From: Actinomycetes bacterium
GTDB taxonomy: Bacteria > Actinomycetota > Coriobacteriia > Coriobacteriales > Eggerthellaceae
Length of the DNA: 64,000 bases
Assembly (NCBI GenBank): GCA_023460315.1
Contig: JAEWQO010000111.1
Span: 66,815 to 130,814, forward strand
Reading direction: 5' to 3'
Both the position numbers and the translations under genes were made by a program. This document shows, in pieces, positions 50,880-61,346 of this stretch (within the stretch, counting starts at the first letter, position 1; the number at the start of each line of letters is the position of its first letter). The notes under the pieces are model-generated. The model made no database searches. It saw only the letters and a program-made list of their open reading frames with translations, and was not told the DNA's origin.

Positions 50880-52130
50880 ATGGAAACGTCAAACGAAACC
50901 GCCTTTGGCGTGCATTCGGAAATCGGGCGTCTCAGAAGAGTGCTCGTCTGCGCGCCCGGCCTTGCCATGGAACGTCTGACACCGCGCAACTGCGACGAGT
51001 TGCTTTTCGATGAGGTTCCCTGGGTCGAGCAGGCGCAGGCCGATCATGCCGACTTCGTCGGGAAGATGGAGGATCGTGGCATAGAAGTGCTGGAACTGCA
51101 TTCCTTGCTCCGTGAAATCGCGGATGATCCGCATGCGAGACGATGGATGCTCGATCGCATCGTGACAAGCAACGCGGCGGGACCACGTCTTTTGGAGGGG
51201 GTTCGCGCCTTTCTCGAGGAACTGAGTCCCGCGGAACTTGTGCGCCATCTCCTCGGCGGCCTTGCCACGCAGGAGATACCGGACGACCATCTTCCTGCCG
51301 ACGGTGATTTGATCCGGCGTTCGGCTGACGAAGATGAGTTCATCATCGATCCCGTTCCCAATACGCTCTACACGCGCGATACAACATGCTGGATATACGG
51401 TGGCGTCACCCTGAACCCCCTGTACTGGCCCGCCCGCAAACGCGAGACCATGCTCATGAAGGCGCTTTACCTGTTTCACCCGGCATTCGTCGATGCGAGA
51501 ATATGGTGGGGCGATCCCGAACTCGAGTGGGGCAAGGCAAGCCTCGAGGGGGGCGACGTGATGCCTATCGGAAACAGGACTGTCGCGATAGGCATGAGCG
51601 AACGGTCGTCTCGTCAGGCAATCGTGCAAGTGGCGCAGAAACTTTTTGCCGGCGGCGACGTCGAGAGGGTCATCGTGGCGGGCATGCCGAAGCTGCGAAC
51701 CGCAATGCACCTTGACACCGTATTCACGCTCGCCGATTACCAAGTCGCAACCGCCTACGAGCCTATCGCCGACCGTATTGAAACCTTTTCGTTGTACCCA
51801 ACCGACAAGGGCAACGGGGTCCGCATTGTTCGTGACAATGATCTTTTCGTGGACGTCATCGCCACGGCTCTCGGGCTTGATGGCCTGCAGATAGTCGGAA
51901 ACGGGCCCGATCCATACCGAAGCGAGCGTCAGCAGTGGGACAGCGGAAACAACGTCGTTGCGCTTGAGCCCGGTGTCGTGATCGCCTATGACCGCAACAC
52001 CATCGTCAATGAGGGACTCCGCAAAGCCGGTGTCGAGGTGATCGAAATCAAATCGGCCGAGCTCGGCCGGGGACGAGGCGGCGGACACTGCATGACGTGC
52101 CCCCTCCTGAGAGATGCTGCAGCATACTGA
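50880..52130 (+). CDS. arcA: arginine deiminase
   Basis: 416 residues; converts arginine to citrulline and ammonia. The guanidino-modifying fold is shown by EIGRLRRVLVCAPGLAMERL, FIIDPVPNTLYTRD, ASLEGGDVMPIG, GMSERSS and the nucleophile Cys in GGGHCMTCPLLRD near the C-terminus. ATG at 50880 follows AAAGGA. No ornithine carbamoyltransferase (arcB) or carbamate kinase (arcC) gene lies in the window; citrulline would need enzymes encoded elsewhere. Confidence 0.97.
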   Translation: METSNETAFGVHSEIGRLRRVLVCAPGLAMERLTPRNCDELLFDEVPWVEQAQADHADFVGKMEDRGIEVLELHSLLREIADDPHARRWMLDRIVTSNAAGPRLLEGVRAFLEELSPAELVRHLLGGLATQEIPDDHLPADGDLIRRSADEDEFIIDPVPNTLYTRDTTCWIYGGVTLNPLYWPARKRETMLMKALYLFHPAFVDARIWWGDPELEWGKASLEGGDVMPIGNRTVAIGMSERSSRQAIVQVAQKLFAGGDVERVIVAGMPKLRTAMHLDTVFTLADYQVATAYEPIADRIETFSLYPTDKGNGVRIVRDNDLFVDVIATALGLDGLQIVGNGPDPYRSERQQWDSGNNVVALEPGVVIAYDRNTIVNEGLRKAGVEVIEIKSAELGRGRGGGHCMTCPLLRDAAAY

Positions 52131-52260
52131 TTCGCGAAACCGGAAGATCTCGAAAGGGATGCCTTCAGGGCAGAAGCGGGCAAGCGCGACGACGGGCGAA
52201 CCGTCAATGCCGGAGCGGTGGGCGTTGCCGACAGCGGCGACCGCGCCCACCGCTTCTGCC

Positions 52261-55200
52261 TCAGCTCACGCGCCCGTTCTCAATCGAATAAACGACATCG
52301 GCAAAGTGGCAGGTGGAAGCGCGGTGGCTGACCAAAACGATGGTTTTGCCCTGTCGGCTGTCCTCAAGAGCAGAGAGCACGGCGGCCTCATTCAGACTGT
52401 CGAGGTTCGATGTCGGCTCATCAAGCAGGACAAAGGGCGCGTCGTACAGAAACACGCGAGCCAATCCCAACCGCTGACGCTCTCCTCCCGACAGCATGTC
52501 GCCCAGTTCGCCGACGGGCGTGTCGTAGCCTTTCGGCAAACGCTGGATCAGATCAAGCAGGGAAGCCTTGCGGCAGGCTTCGTCAAGGTCGGCATCGCTG
52601 GCGCCGGGCTTGACAAGCGTGAGGTTCTCCCGCACCGTTCCGGCGAACAGATGGGTGTCCTGCGTCATGTAGCTCTCGTTCGCTCGCAGGCTCGCCGTGT
52701 TGATGCGACGAATGTCCACGCCGGACAGATCGATGGACCCGTCGGTCACATCCCAAAACCGCATGAGCAGCTTGAGGAACGTCGATTTTCCCGACCCGCT
52801 GCGGCCGGCAACGTTCACCACCGTCCCCGGCTTGATGGAAAGGCTCACGTTGTCGAGAACGCAGTCGTTGCGATACGAAAAGCGGACATTCGTGGCCGTG
52901 GCACCGTCAAACTCGATGTCTTCGCCATCGGAAACGTCCTGCACCTGAGGTTGCTCCTCGAGGATGTCAAGAACGCGCGCACCGGACGCAAGCGTCTGCT
53001 GCAGTGTCGAACCGAGGTTTGCCACCGCAATGACCGGGCCAAATGACGACATGAGCGCCATGCTGCAGATAAGGGCGCCGGCGAAATCCATCATGCCGAG
53101 AGAGTGCAGATGGAATGCCGTTCCCAACATGGCTGTGTCAAAAGCAAGGACGAGCGCCCCCGTCAAAGCCATGAACTGTCCCGTTTTCCGCTTTGCCGTC
53201 GCTTCGACTTCGGCCAACGCGATGGTCCTAGCGAGCAATTCTGCCGACCGAGCCTGCTCTTGCCCATACTGAAGCGTCTCTCTCAATCCCCGCAGGCCGT
53301 CAAGCACAAACGAGTTCATCTCTCCCACCTGATCACGGAAAGCGCGGCCAGAGGAGCCTGACGCGCGCGAGGCAGCAAGTGGCACGACGACCCCGACCAC
53401 AAGGTAGGACACCAGGGCGAGAAGTGCCAGCAAGGGCGAGAACGTCCCAATGAACACCGTCATGACAAGCGACACGATCACCGCGATGGCGATGGGAGAC
53501 AGGGTGTGCGCGTAAAAGACCTCAAGCAGCTCCACGTCCGTGGTGATCAAGGATATGAGATTCCCCTTGTCGCGGCCCTCAAGTTTCGCGGGAGCGAGAC
53601 GGCGCAAGGCGGAAAACATCCTGTCGCGCACGAGGGCAAGGAGCTTGAAGGCGATATAGTGGTTGCAGAGTTGCTCCCCGTATCGCAACGGACCGCGCAC
53701 GACACCGCAGAGGGCCACGAGAATGCAGGCGGCGGCGAAGCCGATGCCCTCAGGAAAGCCCGCCGCTGCCACGACGCCATAAGCTCCAAACGTCGTCAGG
53801 AACACGGCGGCGAGAAATCCGAGGACGCCAAGCGCAATGGCAAGGAGCATGTAAGGCGTCAGAGGACCGACCAGCTTCACGAGCTCGCGCATCACGCCCA
53901 GCCGAGAACGCTGCTTCCGCCGTGCCTCCCCCGCCCCGACCCCCTCCCCGGGCAAGACGTCGCTTGGACCATCGACGTTCATGGCATCCGTTGTCGGCAG
54001 GGGCTCAACGGCATCGCCCTCTTGAGCCACATACCGCTCAAGACGGGATTGCTCGCGCCACAGCAGCGCATAGGTGCCCCCGGCGGCAAGCAGATCCCCA
54101 TGGGTGCCCGTCTCGACCACACGGCCCCCCTCAAGAGCGTAGAGGCGATCGGCGTCACGGACGGATGAAAGGCGGTGGGAGATCATGATGACCGTTTTGT
54201 CATCAGCCAGCGCGTTGATCGCCTCGACGATGGCGCGCTCGCTTTCGGCATCGATGTTGGAGGTGGCCTCATCGAAGATATAGATAGGAGAGTCGTGGAG
54301 CAACGCGCGCGCCAGCGCGAGACGCTGACGCTGTCCGCCCGAAAGGTTGCTGGCCTGCTCGGTCAGAAGAAGGTCCAACCCTCCCGAAGCACGGATGAAC
54401 CCATCAAGGCGGCATCGCTCGAGAACTTCCCAAAGCTTCTCGTCAGAGGCATCCGGATCACCCATGAGCAAGTTCGTCCTGACGCTGCCCTTGAAAAGAT
54501 GGCTTGACGATGACACCGTGGTGACAGCCTGCATGAGCGAGGCCCGCGCCAGGTCGCGAACATCGATGCCGCCGATGGTCACCGACCCGTCATAGGCCGC
54601 ATTGCGTCCCGACAGGATGCCGGCAAGCGTGGACTTCCCCGAACCGCTGACGCCGACGACAGCCGTGAACTCGCCTTGCGTCGCCGTGAAATCGACTTCC
54701 GACAAAACCTGTCGCTCGCCGTCATAGGAATAGCCAAGACCCCGGCAAACGATGGTGCAGTTCGATGGATCGACTTTCCTGCTGCCGCGGCTGGGCTCCT
54801 CGCTGTCAAGAAGGTCAAACATCTTTTCCGCCGCCGCAAGGCCATTCATGGCCGTATGGAAAAACGAGCCGAGGGTGCGCATGGGAATGAAAAATTCCGC
54901 CGAGAGGAAGACGATGGCGAAGACCGCGCCAAGCGATGCCGCACCCCCAGAAAATTGGAAGAGGGCGACAATGATATCAGCCGCCGCGCCGCCATACGCA
55001 AGCAGGTCCATGACGGTGATGGAGTTGAGCTGCATGGACAGAAGGCGCATGGTTGCCTGGCGGAATCCCTCCGCCTCCTTATTCATCCTTTCCTGCTGAG
55101 CTTCATCGGCACGATATATCTTGAGGGTGGTGAGTCCTTGGATATTCTCAAGGAACGATCCTCCGAGATCGGCGTAGCTCCTCCAATATCCGCGGACGAC

Positions 55201-55746
55201 CTTGCGCGCAAGGCGCTGGATCGCGACCATGGAAAGAGGGATAAACGGCACGCAGACGAGCAGCACCGCGGCAGCAGGCAACGACAAGGGCGCCAGCATG
55301 ACGAACAGCGTCACGGGAGCGACGAGCGCATAGAACAGCTGCGGCAGATATGATCCGAAGTACACCTCGAGCTGTTCGCTTCCTTCGACGCTTATCTGCA
55401 CCGCTTCGCTCGTGGACACCTGCTCGGCATAGGCCGGCCCCAGCCTGACAAGTTTGTCATAGACGGCTTCACGCATGGTCCTTTTGGCAAGCGAAGCCGC
55501 TTTGAAGCCCGCCGACTGCGCACAGGAAACGCAGGTCGCACGTATTGCAATGACCACTGCCGCAATGGCGGCGAGATGAAAGAACGACTGCCCGGACGAA
55601 GTTCCCTCAAACGCCAGCTGAAGAAAGGTTCCAAACGAAATCATCAGCACGACATTGGCGACGAGCGCGATCCACTGAAAGGCGACGCTTGCAAGGACAT
55701 ATCTGACAGCGCCTGGCACCATGCCCAAGAGCCTTTTATCGAACAT
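52261..55746 (-). CDS. tandem ABC exporter, CydDC-like fusion
   Basis: 1161 residues: two complete ABC exporter halves in one chain. First half: six TM segments, Walker A GVSGSGKST, LSGGQRQRLALARAL, Walker B IYIFDEATSNID. Second half after a Gly/Glu-rich linker near residue 600: another TM domain, GRSGSGKST, LSGGERQRLGLARVF, FVLLDEPTSNLD. The helical layout (FIPMRTLGSFFHTAMNGLAA) resembles CydD, and the second half CydC, which export thiols needed for cytochrome bd assembly; CydAB is not in the window. ATG at 55746 follows GAGGT; another ATG 12 codons upstream is possible. Confidence 0.85.
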   Translation of the reverse strand: MFDKRLLGMVPGAVRYVLASVAFQWIALVANVVLMISFGTFLQLAFEGTSSGQSFFHLAAIAAVVIAIRATCVSCAQSAGFKAASLAKRTMREAVYDKLVRLGPAYAEQVSTSEAVQISVEGSEQLEVYFGSYLPQLFYALVAPVTLFVMLAPLSLPAAAVLLVCVPFIPLSMVAIQRLARKVVRGYWRSYADLGGSFLENIQGLTTLKIYRADEAQQERMNKEAEGFRQATMRLLSMQLNSITVMDLLAYGGAAADIIVALFQFSGGAASLGAVFAIVFLSAEFFIPMRTLGSFFHTAMNGLAAAEKMFDLLDSEEPSRGSRKVDPSNCTIVCRGLGYSYDGERQVLSEVDFTATQGEFTAVVGVSGSGKSTLAGILSGRNAAYDGSVTIGGIDVRDLARASLMQAVTTVSSSSHLFKGSVRTNLLMGDPDASDEKLWEVLERCRLDGFIRASGGLDLLLTEQASNLSGGQRQRLALARALLHDSPIYIFDEATSNIDAESERAIVEAINALADDKTVIMISHRLSSVRDADRLYALEGGRVVETGTHGDLLAAGGTYALLWREQSRLERYVAQEGDAVEPLPTTDAMNVDGPSDVLPGEGVGAGEARRKQRSRLGVMRELVKLVGPLTPYMLLAIALGVLGFLAAVFLTTFGAYGVVAAAGFPEGIGFAAACILVALCGVVRGPLRYGEQLCNHYIAFKLLALVRDRMFSALRRLAPAKLEGRDKGNLISLITTDVELLEVFYAHTLSPIAIAVIVSLVMTVFIGTFSPLLALLALVSYLVVGVVVPLAASRASGSSGRAFRDQVGEMNSFVLDGLRGLRETLQYGQEQARSAELLARTIALAEVEATAKRKTGQFMALTGALVLAFDTAMLGTAFHLHSLGMMDFAGALICSMALMSSFGPVIAVANLGSTLQQTLASGARVLDILEEQPQVQDVSDGEDIEFDGATATNVRFSYRNDCVLDNVSLSIKPGTVVNVAGRSGSGKSTFLKLLMRFWDVTDGSIDLSGVDIRRINTASLRANESYMTQDTHLFAGTVRENLTLVKPGASDADLDEACRKASLLDLIQRLPKGYDTPVGELGDMLSGGERQRLGLARVFLYDAPFVLLDEPTSNLDSLNEAAVLSALEDSRQGKTIVLVSHRASTCHFADVVYSIENGRVS

Positions 55747-55797
55747 TGGACCTCGATCCTCTTTTCTTGCTACAGTTATCATCGAAGACTAGCACAA

Positions 55798-55821
55798 AGA
55801 AGGCCGGGGAACCGGCCTTCT
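55798..55821 (-). terminator. terminator after the DUF454 gene
   Basis: A 10-bp perfect stem AGAAGGCCGG/CCGGCCTTCT with a 4-base loop, followed on the minus strand by TTTGT. It separates the DUF454 gene from the tandem ABC gene downstream. Confidence 0.65.
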
Positions 55822-55893
55822 GAAAAAACAAGGGACAATATCAACGGGGCCAAACCGGTTTTCGACTCACGACGCTGATGCGATCAAGAGCGG

Positions 55894-56358
55894 TTAGGCG
55901 GCATCGGTCTTCACGATGAAGCCGAAATAGACGATATGTCCTATCCAAACAAGGGCGACGACCACCCTGCCCACAGGCACTTCTCCCATGAGAGCAAACG
56001 AGATGCCCAGCAGAAGGGTGACAGGCCCCAGAATGGAAAGCTTCGCCTTTGGCGTCATCGTCCGGCTCGTCACGTAGCCTTCGAGAACCTTATGATAGAG
56101 CTTCGTCGACTTGAACCAGGCATCAAGCCTGCGGGAGCTTTTTGCAAAGCAGAACGCGGCAGCCAGAAGAAACGGGGTTGTGGGAATGATCGGAAGGACC
56201 GACCCGAGAACCGCGAGCGCGAAACAGAGGAATCCGCCCACCGCCCAAAACACCCGACCCGCCGTGAGCGCCTGCGAGCGCGGTTGACCCTGATCGGAAT
56301 CAATCGTATCGACAGGGATGACCGGCTCCAATCTTGCCGCCGGATCGGGTTTGTTCAT
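55894..56358 (-). CDS. YbaN/DUF454 family inner-membrane protein
   Basis: 154 residues. The family core is VFWAVGGFLCFALAVLGSVL followed by PIIPTTPFLLAAAFCFAKSS, with a third hydrophobic stretch at the C-terminus (VVVALVWIGHIVYFGFIV). Function unknown. ATG at 56358 is chosen, with AAAGAGAG upstream; an earlier in-frame start 20 codons upstream lacks support. Confidence 0.9.
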   Translation of the reverse strand: MNKPDPAARLEPVIPVDTIDSDQGQPRSQALTAGRVFWAVGGFLCFALAVLGSVLPIIPTTPFLLAAAFCFAKSSRRLDAWFKSTKLYHKVLEGYVTSRTMTPKAKLSILGPVTLLLGISFALMGEVPVGRVVVALVWIGHIVYFGFIVKTDAA

Positions 56359-56576
56359 ACGGACAACTCTCTTTCCTGACGTCGGCGATCCGAACGTCCT
56401 TTGATGCCAATGGCTCACGCATTGAAAGCATGGTATCCAATCAAACGCAATTTGTAAACCGTGGATAATTTTTTGCCATCAACAAAAAAGGCGGGCGGCC
56501 TCTCCCCCGCAATCGCCCAACCGCAGGTCGAAGCGGCTACCCCAGGCGATAGGCAGCCGTGATCATGCCAGCCCGC

Positions 56577-57935
56577 TCAGCGAGCCGAAACGGCGATCTC
56601 GAACCCTTCGGCATCCAGCTCGGGAGCGCCCTGGGCCTTCCTGCGCTCAACGAGCCGTCGGGCAGCGGGGATGGACCCGAGCAGCATCGCCCCCATGAGC
56701 AGCGACGCCACGATGACCATGATCCAAACGGGCACGAACGAGAGATAGGCGTCAAACATGACTCCCGACACGACCGCCCCCACCGCGGCGCCGAACATCT
56801 CAAACGCGGTCACGATGCCCGTCACGGTGCCGAGGTCCTTCTTGCCGTATTCCTTTGAGACCATGAGCGGCGGGGCGACCGTTCCCATGCACGTCGCAAA
56901 TCCAAAGAAGAGACATGCGAGCACAGGACCCCACTCGGTGCTCGCAAAGCAGAGCGCCACTCCCGCAGCAACGGACGTCGCGGTGCCCAAGAGCGTGCCC
57001 GCTTTGAGGCCCCATCGGTCATAGATGGCCCCCAACGACACCTTCGCCACGATGACCACCGCCAAATAGAACGACCAGACGGTGCCGGCCCAGAGAGTGG
57101 AGTGGCCGCCCGTGACGATTTCAGTTCCACCCACCGTCACGGAAGTCATGTTGGCGATGGCATTGGTGATGACGGCGCCGTTGGTGACCCCCATCATCAC
57201 AAAGCCGAGCACCAGCATCCAGAATCCCGCGTTCTTCCGGAGAACCTTCCATCCGATCGAGACGGTGACGGGCGCGTCGGGAGAACGGTCGACCTTTTGC
57301 TTCTCGGTGCGTCCTGTCCCATAAGGCTCAAGCCCCTTGTCGCTTGGACGCGTTCGAAACAGGGTGACCGAGAGAGGAAGGGCAACCACCAGGCACGTGG
57401 CCGCAAGCAGCAGGAATGCGGGTCGCCACCCCTGTGCGTCGATCATGGCGCTCGTCACCGGAGACAGGATGACCCCGCCTACCCCTGATCCCGACAGCGC
57501 GATGGACACGGCCAGGCCCCGTTTCAGCGTGAACCAGTTTGAGATGATCACCGAAACAAGCAGCCGCGTGCCAGCCACCACCACCATGCCCGCGATCACG
57601 CAGAGAGCATAGAGCTGCCAAAGCTGCGTGATGAACGAAAACGCCACGAGCACTGCCGCGCTCGTGAGCACGGAGATGGCGGCGAGGACGCGGGCGGGCC
57701 ACCGATCGGTAAGCCTGCCGATGACGAGAGAGGCGAATACGGCCATCAACGTGCAGATGGACACGCCGGTGTTGAATTGCCCGACCGTTATTCCCAGGTC
57801 TTCGACAATATGGGTTTGGAACAGCGGAATGCAATTAACGAAAACCGTGTAGCAGGTGGCCATGATCAGCAGCCCGCCAATCACGATCCACCATCCATAG
57901 AAGAACTTTTCCCGCCCGTCAGTCCTCTGAGCCAT
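56577..57935 (-). CDS. OFA-type major facilitator superfamily transporter
   Basis: 452 residues with 12 predicted helices; YGWWIVIGGLLIMATCYTVF at the start and GRLTDRWPARV after helix 2 are MFS hallmarks, and the overall pattern matches the oxalate/formate antiporter (OFA) group. In this class of anaerobes many OFA paralogues carry carboxylates of unknown identity. ATG at 57935 follows GAGG. Next to an M20 peptidase gene on the same strand, 78 bases away. Confidence 0.88.
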   Translation of the reverse strand: MAQRTDGREKFFYGWWIVIGGLLIMATCYTVFVNCIPLFQTHIVEDLGITVGQFNTGVSICTLMAVFASLVIGRLTDRWPARVLAAISVLTSAAVLVAFSFITQLWQLYALCVIAGMVVVAGTRLLVSVIISNWFTLKRGLAVSIALSGSGVGGVILSPVTSAMIDAQGWRPAFLLLAATCLVVALPLSVTLFRTRPSDKGLEPYGTGRTEKQKVDRSPDAPVTVSIGWKVLRKNAGFWMLVLGFVMMGVTNGAVITNAIANMTSVTVGGTEIVTGGHSTLWAGTVWSFYLAVVIVAKVSLGAIYDRWGLKAGTLLGTATSVAAGVALCFASTEWGPVLACLFFGFATCMGTVAPPLMVSKEYGKKDLGTVTGIVTAFEMFGAAVGAVVSGVMFDAYLSFVPVWIMVIVASLLMGAMLLGSIPAARRLVERRKAQGAPELDAEGFEIAVSAR

Positions 57936-58013
57936 GTGCCGTCCTCGCCTTCTGCATCCGGGTCCCGCATTCCGAACCTTCGTCAATCATGCCTTGTCGA
58001 TGGTAACCGCTGT

Positions 58014-59462
58014 TTATTTCCCCAGCGTTTCCAGATGGCGGATGAACTCGGTATAAAACCCGACGCCGCGCTTGTAGGCATCCACGTCGAGATTCTCGTC
58101 CTGCCCGTGTATGCGGGCGCGCTGGTCACCTTTGAACAGAATGCCCGCGAAGCGGTAGGTGCGCGGGCAAATGCGATGGAAATGGCGGGCATCGCTGCTC
58201 GACGACTGGACATAGGGAGCAATTCCCGCGTCGGGATAGATGCTGTGAGTGACGGCGCGCAGGTAGTCAAAGGCCGGATCCTCAAAGGGCGAAACCGGAG
58301 ACGGGTCGATCGCGAAGCGCACTTCATATTCGGTCTGGTCGTCGAAGTGCTCTTTGATGCGCGCCAACGCCTCGTCCACCCCCTCCGCAGGATCGATGCG
58401 CACGTTGACTGTTCCCCGTGCGCTCTTGGGAATGATGTTTGCCGCAGGCGCTCCCTCAAGCTCGGTGATGGCGTAGGTGGTGCGCACCATGGCGGCGGTC
58501 TCGGGATTGCCCTTCATGATCTTCACGACAAGGGGACGGAACAGCCACAGGTTCCCGAACACGATGCGCAGGCCGAATCCCCCATAGGCGGCCAACTCTT
58601 TGAGCATGGTCTCGATGGGAGTCGAAAGCTTTGCCGGAGCGGGATTCTTCTGAAGCGAGTCCAAGCCTGCCACAAGCTTGCCGGTGGCATCTTCGAGCGA
58701 GGGCGTCGAGGCGTGGCCTCCCTTGGAATGCACGGTGAGAAAAGCGCTGAACAGACCCTTCTCCGTCACGCCAATGGCAGCAAAGGGGCGGGTGACGCCG
58801 AGCGGCGGGTTGTCGATCACGGCTCCCCCCTCATCGAGCACCATATATGGCTCGATGCCGCGCTCCTTGAAAAGGGCGACCATCGCAGGAGCGGTCTGCC
58901 CGTTGTCCTCCTCACAGTTCGACGAGCACAGGTAGATGTCACGGGGCGGGACGAAGCCCTCGGCCAGTAGCGTTTCAGCAGCCTCGAAGAGGGCAGCCAG
59001 GATGCACTTCGTGTCAACCGATCCCCGGGCCCAAATCTTGCCGTCCTCGATGTCGGCGGCAAAGGGATCATGCGTCCACTCCTCGGCATGGGCGGACACC
59101 ACGTCATGGTGGGCCATGAGGACGACGGGCTTCAGTTCCGAACTCGCGCCAGGCCACCGCAGCATGATTCCGTATGTCTCGACCATAGTGAGTTCAAGCT
59201 GGTCAAATACGCCCGGGTAGAGCAAGCGAAGCTTCGGCACAAACTCATCGAAGGGCGTGTGGTCAACTTCGGGATTCTCGGCCCCCCACACGGTGGCGCT
59301 GCGCAGCATCTCGCGAAAGCGCTCGACGGAGGCGTCGTCTCCGCATGCGTCGCTTGGCGGCAACGGATTCTCGATCGGCGTGGGCTTGAGCCGTGCGGCA
59401 TTCACCAGCAACACGGCGACAAGCACGACAACGGCTGCTGCAATGACAGCGAGCACATACAT
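58014..59462 (-). CDS. membrane-anchored M20 metallopeptidase
   Basis: 482 residues. An N-terminal hydrophobic anchor (VLAVIAAAVVVLVAVLLVNA) is followed by an M20 (carboxypeptidase S-like) catalytic domain: zinc ligands in VVLMAHHDVVSA, WARGSVDTKC and SNCEEDNGQTAPAM, plus a dimerisation domain. It probably removes C-terminal amino acids or hydrolyses N-acyl amino acids outside the membrane. ATG at 59462 follows GGAGGGA. Confidence 0.93.
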   Translation of the reverse strand: MYVLAVIAAAVVVLVAVLLVNAARLKPTPIENPLPPSDACGDDASVERFREMLRSATVWGAENPEVDHTPFDEFVPKLRLLYPGVFDQLELTMVETYGIMLRWPGASSELKPVVLMAHHDVVSAHAEEWTHDPFAADIEDGKIWARGSVDTKCILAALFEAAETLLAEGFVPPRDIYLCSSNCEEDNGQTAPAMVALFKERGIEPYMVLDEGGAVIDNPPLGVTRPFAAIGVTEKGLFSAFLTVHSKGGHASTPSLEDATGKLVAGLDSLQKNPAPAKLSTPIETMLKELAAYGGFGLRIVFGNLWLFRPLVVKIMKGNPETAAMVRTTYAITELEGAPAANIIPKSARGTVNVRIDPAEGVDEALARIKEHFDDQTEYEVRFAIDPSPVSPFEDPAFDYLRAVTHSIYPDAGIAPYVQSSSSDARHFHRICPRTYRFAGILFKGDQRARIHGQDENLDVDAYKRGVGFYTEFIRHLETLGK

Positions 59463-59615
59463 GGCGGTCCCTCCTTGGCATCTTGCGCATACGATGCTTG
59501 CCAGTATAGCCGTTCGCCATACAGCGGCGCAGAAAAACCGCTGGGGGGAGGCCTTCGGAAACCGCACCGGCCACCTTGGGCGGAGGGTGTCGCCGTCGAG
59601 GAGGGAGCCGTCGCC

Positions 59616-61346
59616 TCAGACCAGCTTCCTGCCGGCTTTCCACATCGCGGCGTACTTTCCCTCCGAGGCCAGCAGTTCCTCATGCGTTCCCCGCTCGAGG
59701 ACGTGGCCATCGCCGATGACCGCAATCATGTCCGCTCCGCGCACGATAGGCAGCGTGTGGGCCACCATGACGACCGTCTTGCGCCGGGCGAGCAGATTCG
59801 CCACAGCCTCCTTGACCGCCAGCTCGTTCTCGATGTCCAGAGACGCCGTCGCCTCGTCCAAGAGAACGATGGGAGAGTCGCGCAAGATGGCGCGAGCGAT
59901 GGACAGGCGCTGTCGCTCCCCGCCTGAAAGCCGGCTGCCGTTCTCACCGACACGCGACCGATAGCCTTCCGGCAAGGCGCGTACGAACGCATCGGCGTTT
60001 GCCAACCGGCACGCTTCCACCACCTCGTCGTCAGTGGCGCTTGGACGAGCGTACCGGACGTTGTCCATGACACTGTCATCGAAGAGGAACACGCTTTGAT
60101 CGACGATCGAAACCAGGGCAAGCACGCTTTCGGGAGCATAGCCCGCAGTATCCGTTCCGCCTAGGCGCACCTTTCCCGCCTGGGGCCGGTAGAACTGCGA
60201 CATAAGGCCGAGCACGGTGGACTTTCCGCAGCCCGAGTCGCCCACGAGCGCCGTGAGCTTACCGTCGGCGCAGCAAAGGTCAAGGCCATCGAGCACGGGC
60301 TCCCCTTTCCGATAGGCAAACCGCACGCCCTCAAGCGCAATTCCCCACCCCTCATGCGGCAAGGGCTCAAAGCGACCGGTTTCCTCTCGCTCTTCGACGA
60401 CGGCTTGGATGCGCGTTTTCGCTATCATGAGATTCTTATAGGCGGTGAGGTTGATGAAGATGCTGCTCGCCAGTTTGCGCGTAAACAGGGGAAGCATGAT
60501 GATGAGGACGAACGACGCAACGTCGAGCTGTCCCCGAAGACACGCCGCACCGGCAACGACGAACAGCAGCGGCTGGCACAGCCCGACAAGTATCGACAGG
60601 ACGGCACCCACCGGGATGATGGCGGCCTCGTAGCGATAGCTGATGTCGGAATAGGCCCGCATGCTTTCGACGATGCCCTCATTCCCCACGCCTCCCCTGC
60701 CATAGGCACGCAGCGTCTGCATGCCCGTGACATGTTCGACGATATTGCTCGTGTTGGACGCGCATATTGCGCTTTTGTGCACGCCATACTTCCTCACCTG
60801 ACGCCACGAGAGCGCCATGGCAGGCACAATGACGAGGAACGACAGGGCCACGATGGCACCAGCTGGCGGAAAGAGCCATGTCGTGAATCCGATCAACAGG
60901 ACGGCGAGCGTGATGTCCTTGACGACGTCTCCCGTCTTGTGCGTGAGTATCTGCTCATAGTCGTTCACGTTTCCGGCAAGAGCGTTCAAATAATCGCCGC
61001 TCGACCGCTCGGTGAAGCGCGAGAGCGGAATGCGCTTGATCTTGTCTCCGAGGTAAATGCGGATGCCGCGGCTCACCCGGGCTCCGCCCACCTGCCCTCG
61101 AACGTAGCCGAAGGCATAGATGAACAGGCGCGCCACGAACACGGCAGCGAGCAGTCCCGTGAATCGCACCAGCGCGCCGAGGTCGGCCGTGCCGCCAAAC
61201 ACCTGCTGCATGACCAGGAAGATGAGCGCGAAGTTGCAGCCCTCCAAAAGGCCGTCGATCACGGTGCAGGCCACTGAAACGTAAAAATCGCGGTTCTTCG
61301 AAAACACGGAGCGTCCCTCCGTCATTTCAACTCCCAAAGCGCCCAT
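59616..61346 (-). CDS. ABC exporter half (ATPase/permease fusion), second of a pair
   Basis: 576 residues: a six-helix TM domain, then ATPase with Walker A GDSGCGKST, LSGGERQRLSIARAI and Walker B IVLLDEATASLD. The start ATG overlaps the stop of the preceding ABC gene (TGATG), so the two form a heterodimeric exporter. In related organisms such pairs follow ECF ATPase genes, as here, and may move siderophores, heme or peptides; the cargo is not shown by sequence. Confidence 0.93.
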   Translation of the reverse strand: MGALGVEMTEGRSVFSKNRDFYVSVACTVIDGLLEGCNFALIFLVMQQVFGGTADLGALVRFTGLLAAVFVARLFIYAFGYVRGQVGGARVSRGIRIYLGDKIKRIPLSRFTERSSGDYLNALAGNVNDYEQILTHKTGDVVKDITLAVLLIGFTTWLFPPAGAIVALSFLVIVPAMALSWRQVRKYGVHKSAICASNTSNIVEHVTGMQTLRAYGRGGVGNEGIVESMRAYSDISYRYEAAIIPVGAVLSILVGLCQPLLFVVAGAACLRGQLDVASFVLIIMLPLFTRKLASSIFINLTAYKNLMIAKTRIQAVVEEREETGRFEPLPHEGWGIALEGVRFAYRKGEPVLDGLDLCCADGKLTALVGDSGCGKSTVLGLMSQFYRPQAGKVRLGGTDTAGYAPESVLALVSIVDQSVFLFDDSVMDNVRYARPSATDDEVVEACRLANADAFVRALPEGYRSRVGENGSRLSGGERQRLSIARAILRDSPIVLLDEATASLDIENELAVKEAVANLLARRKTVVMVAHTLPIVRGADMIAVIGDGHVLERGTHEELLASEGKYAAMWKAGRKLV

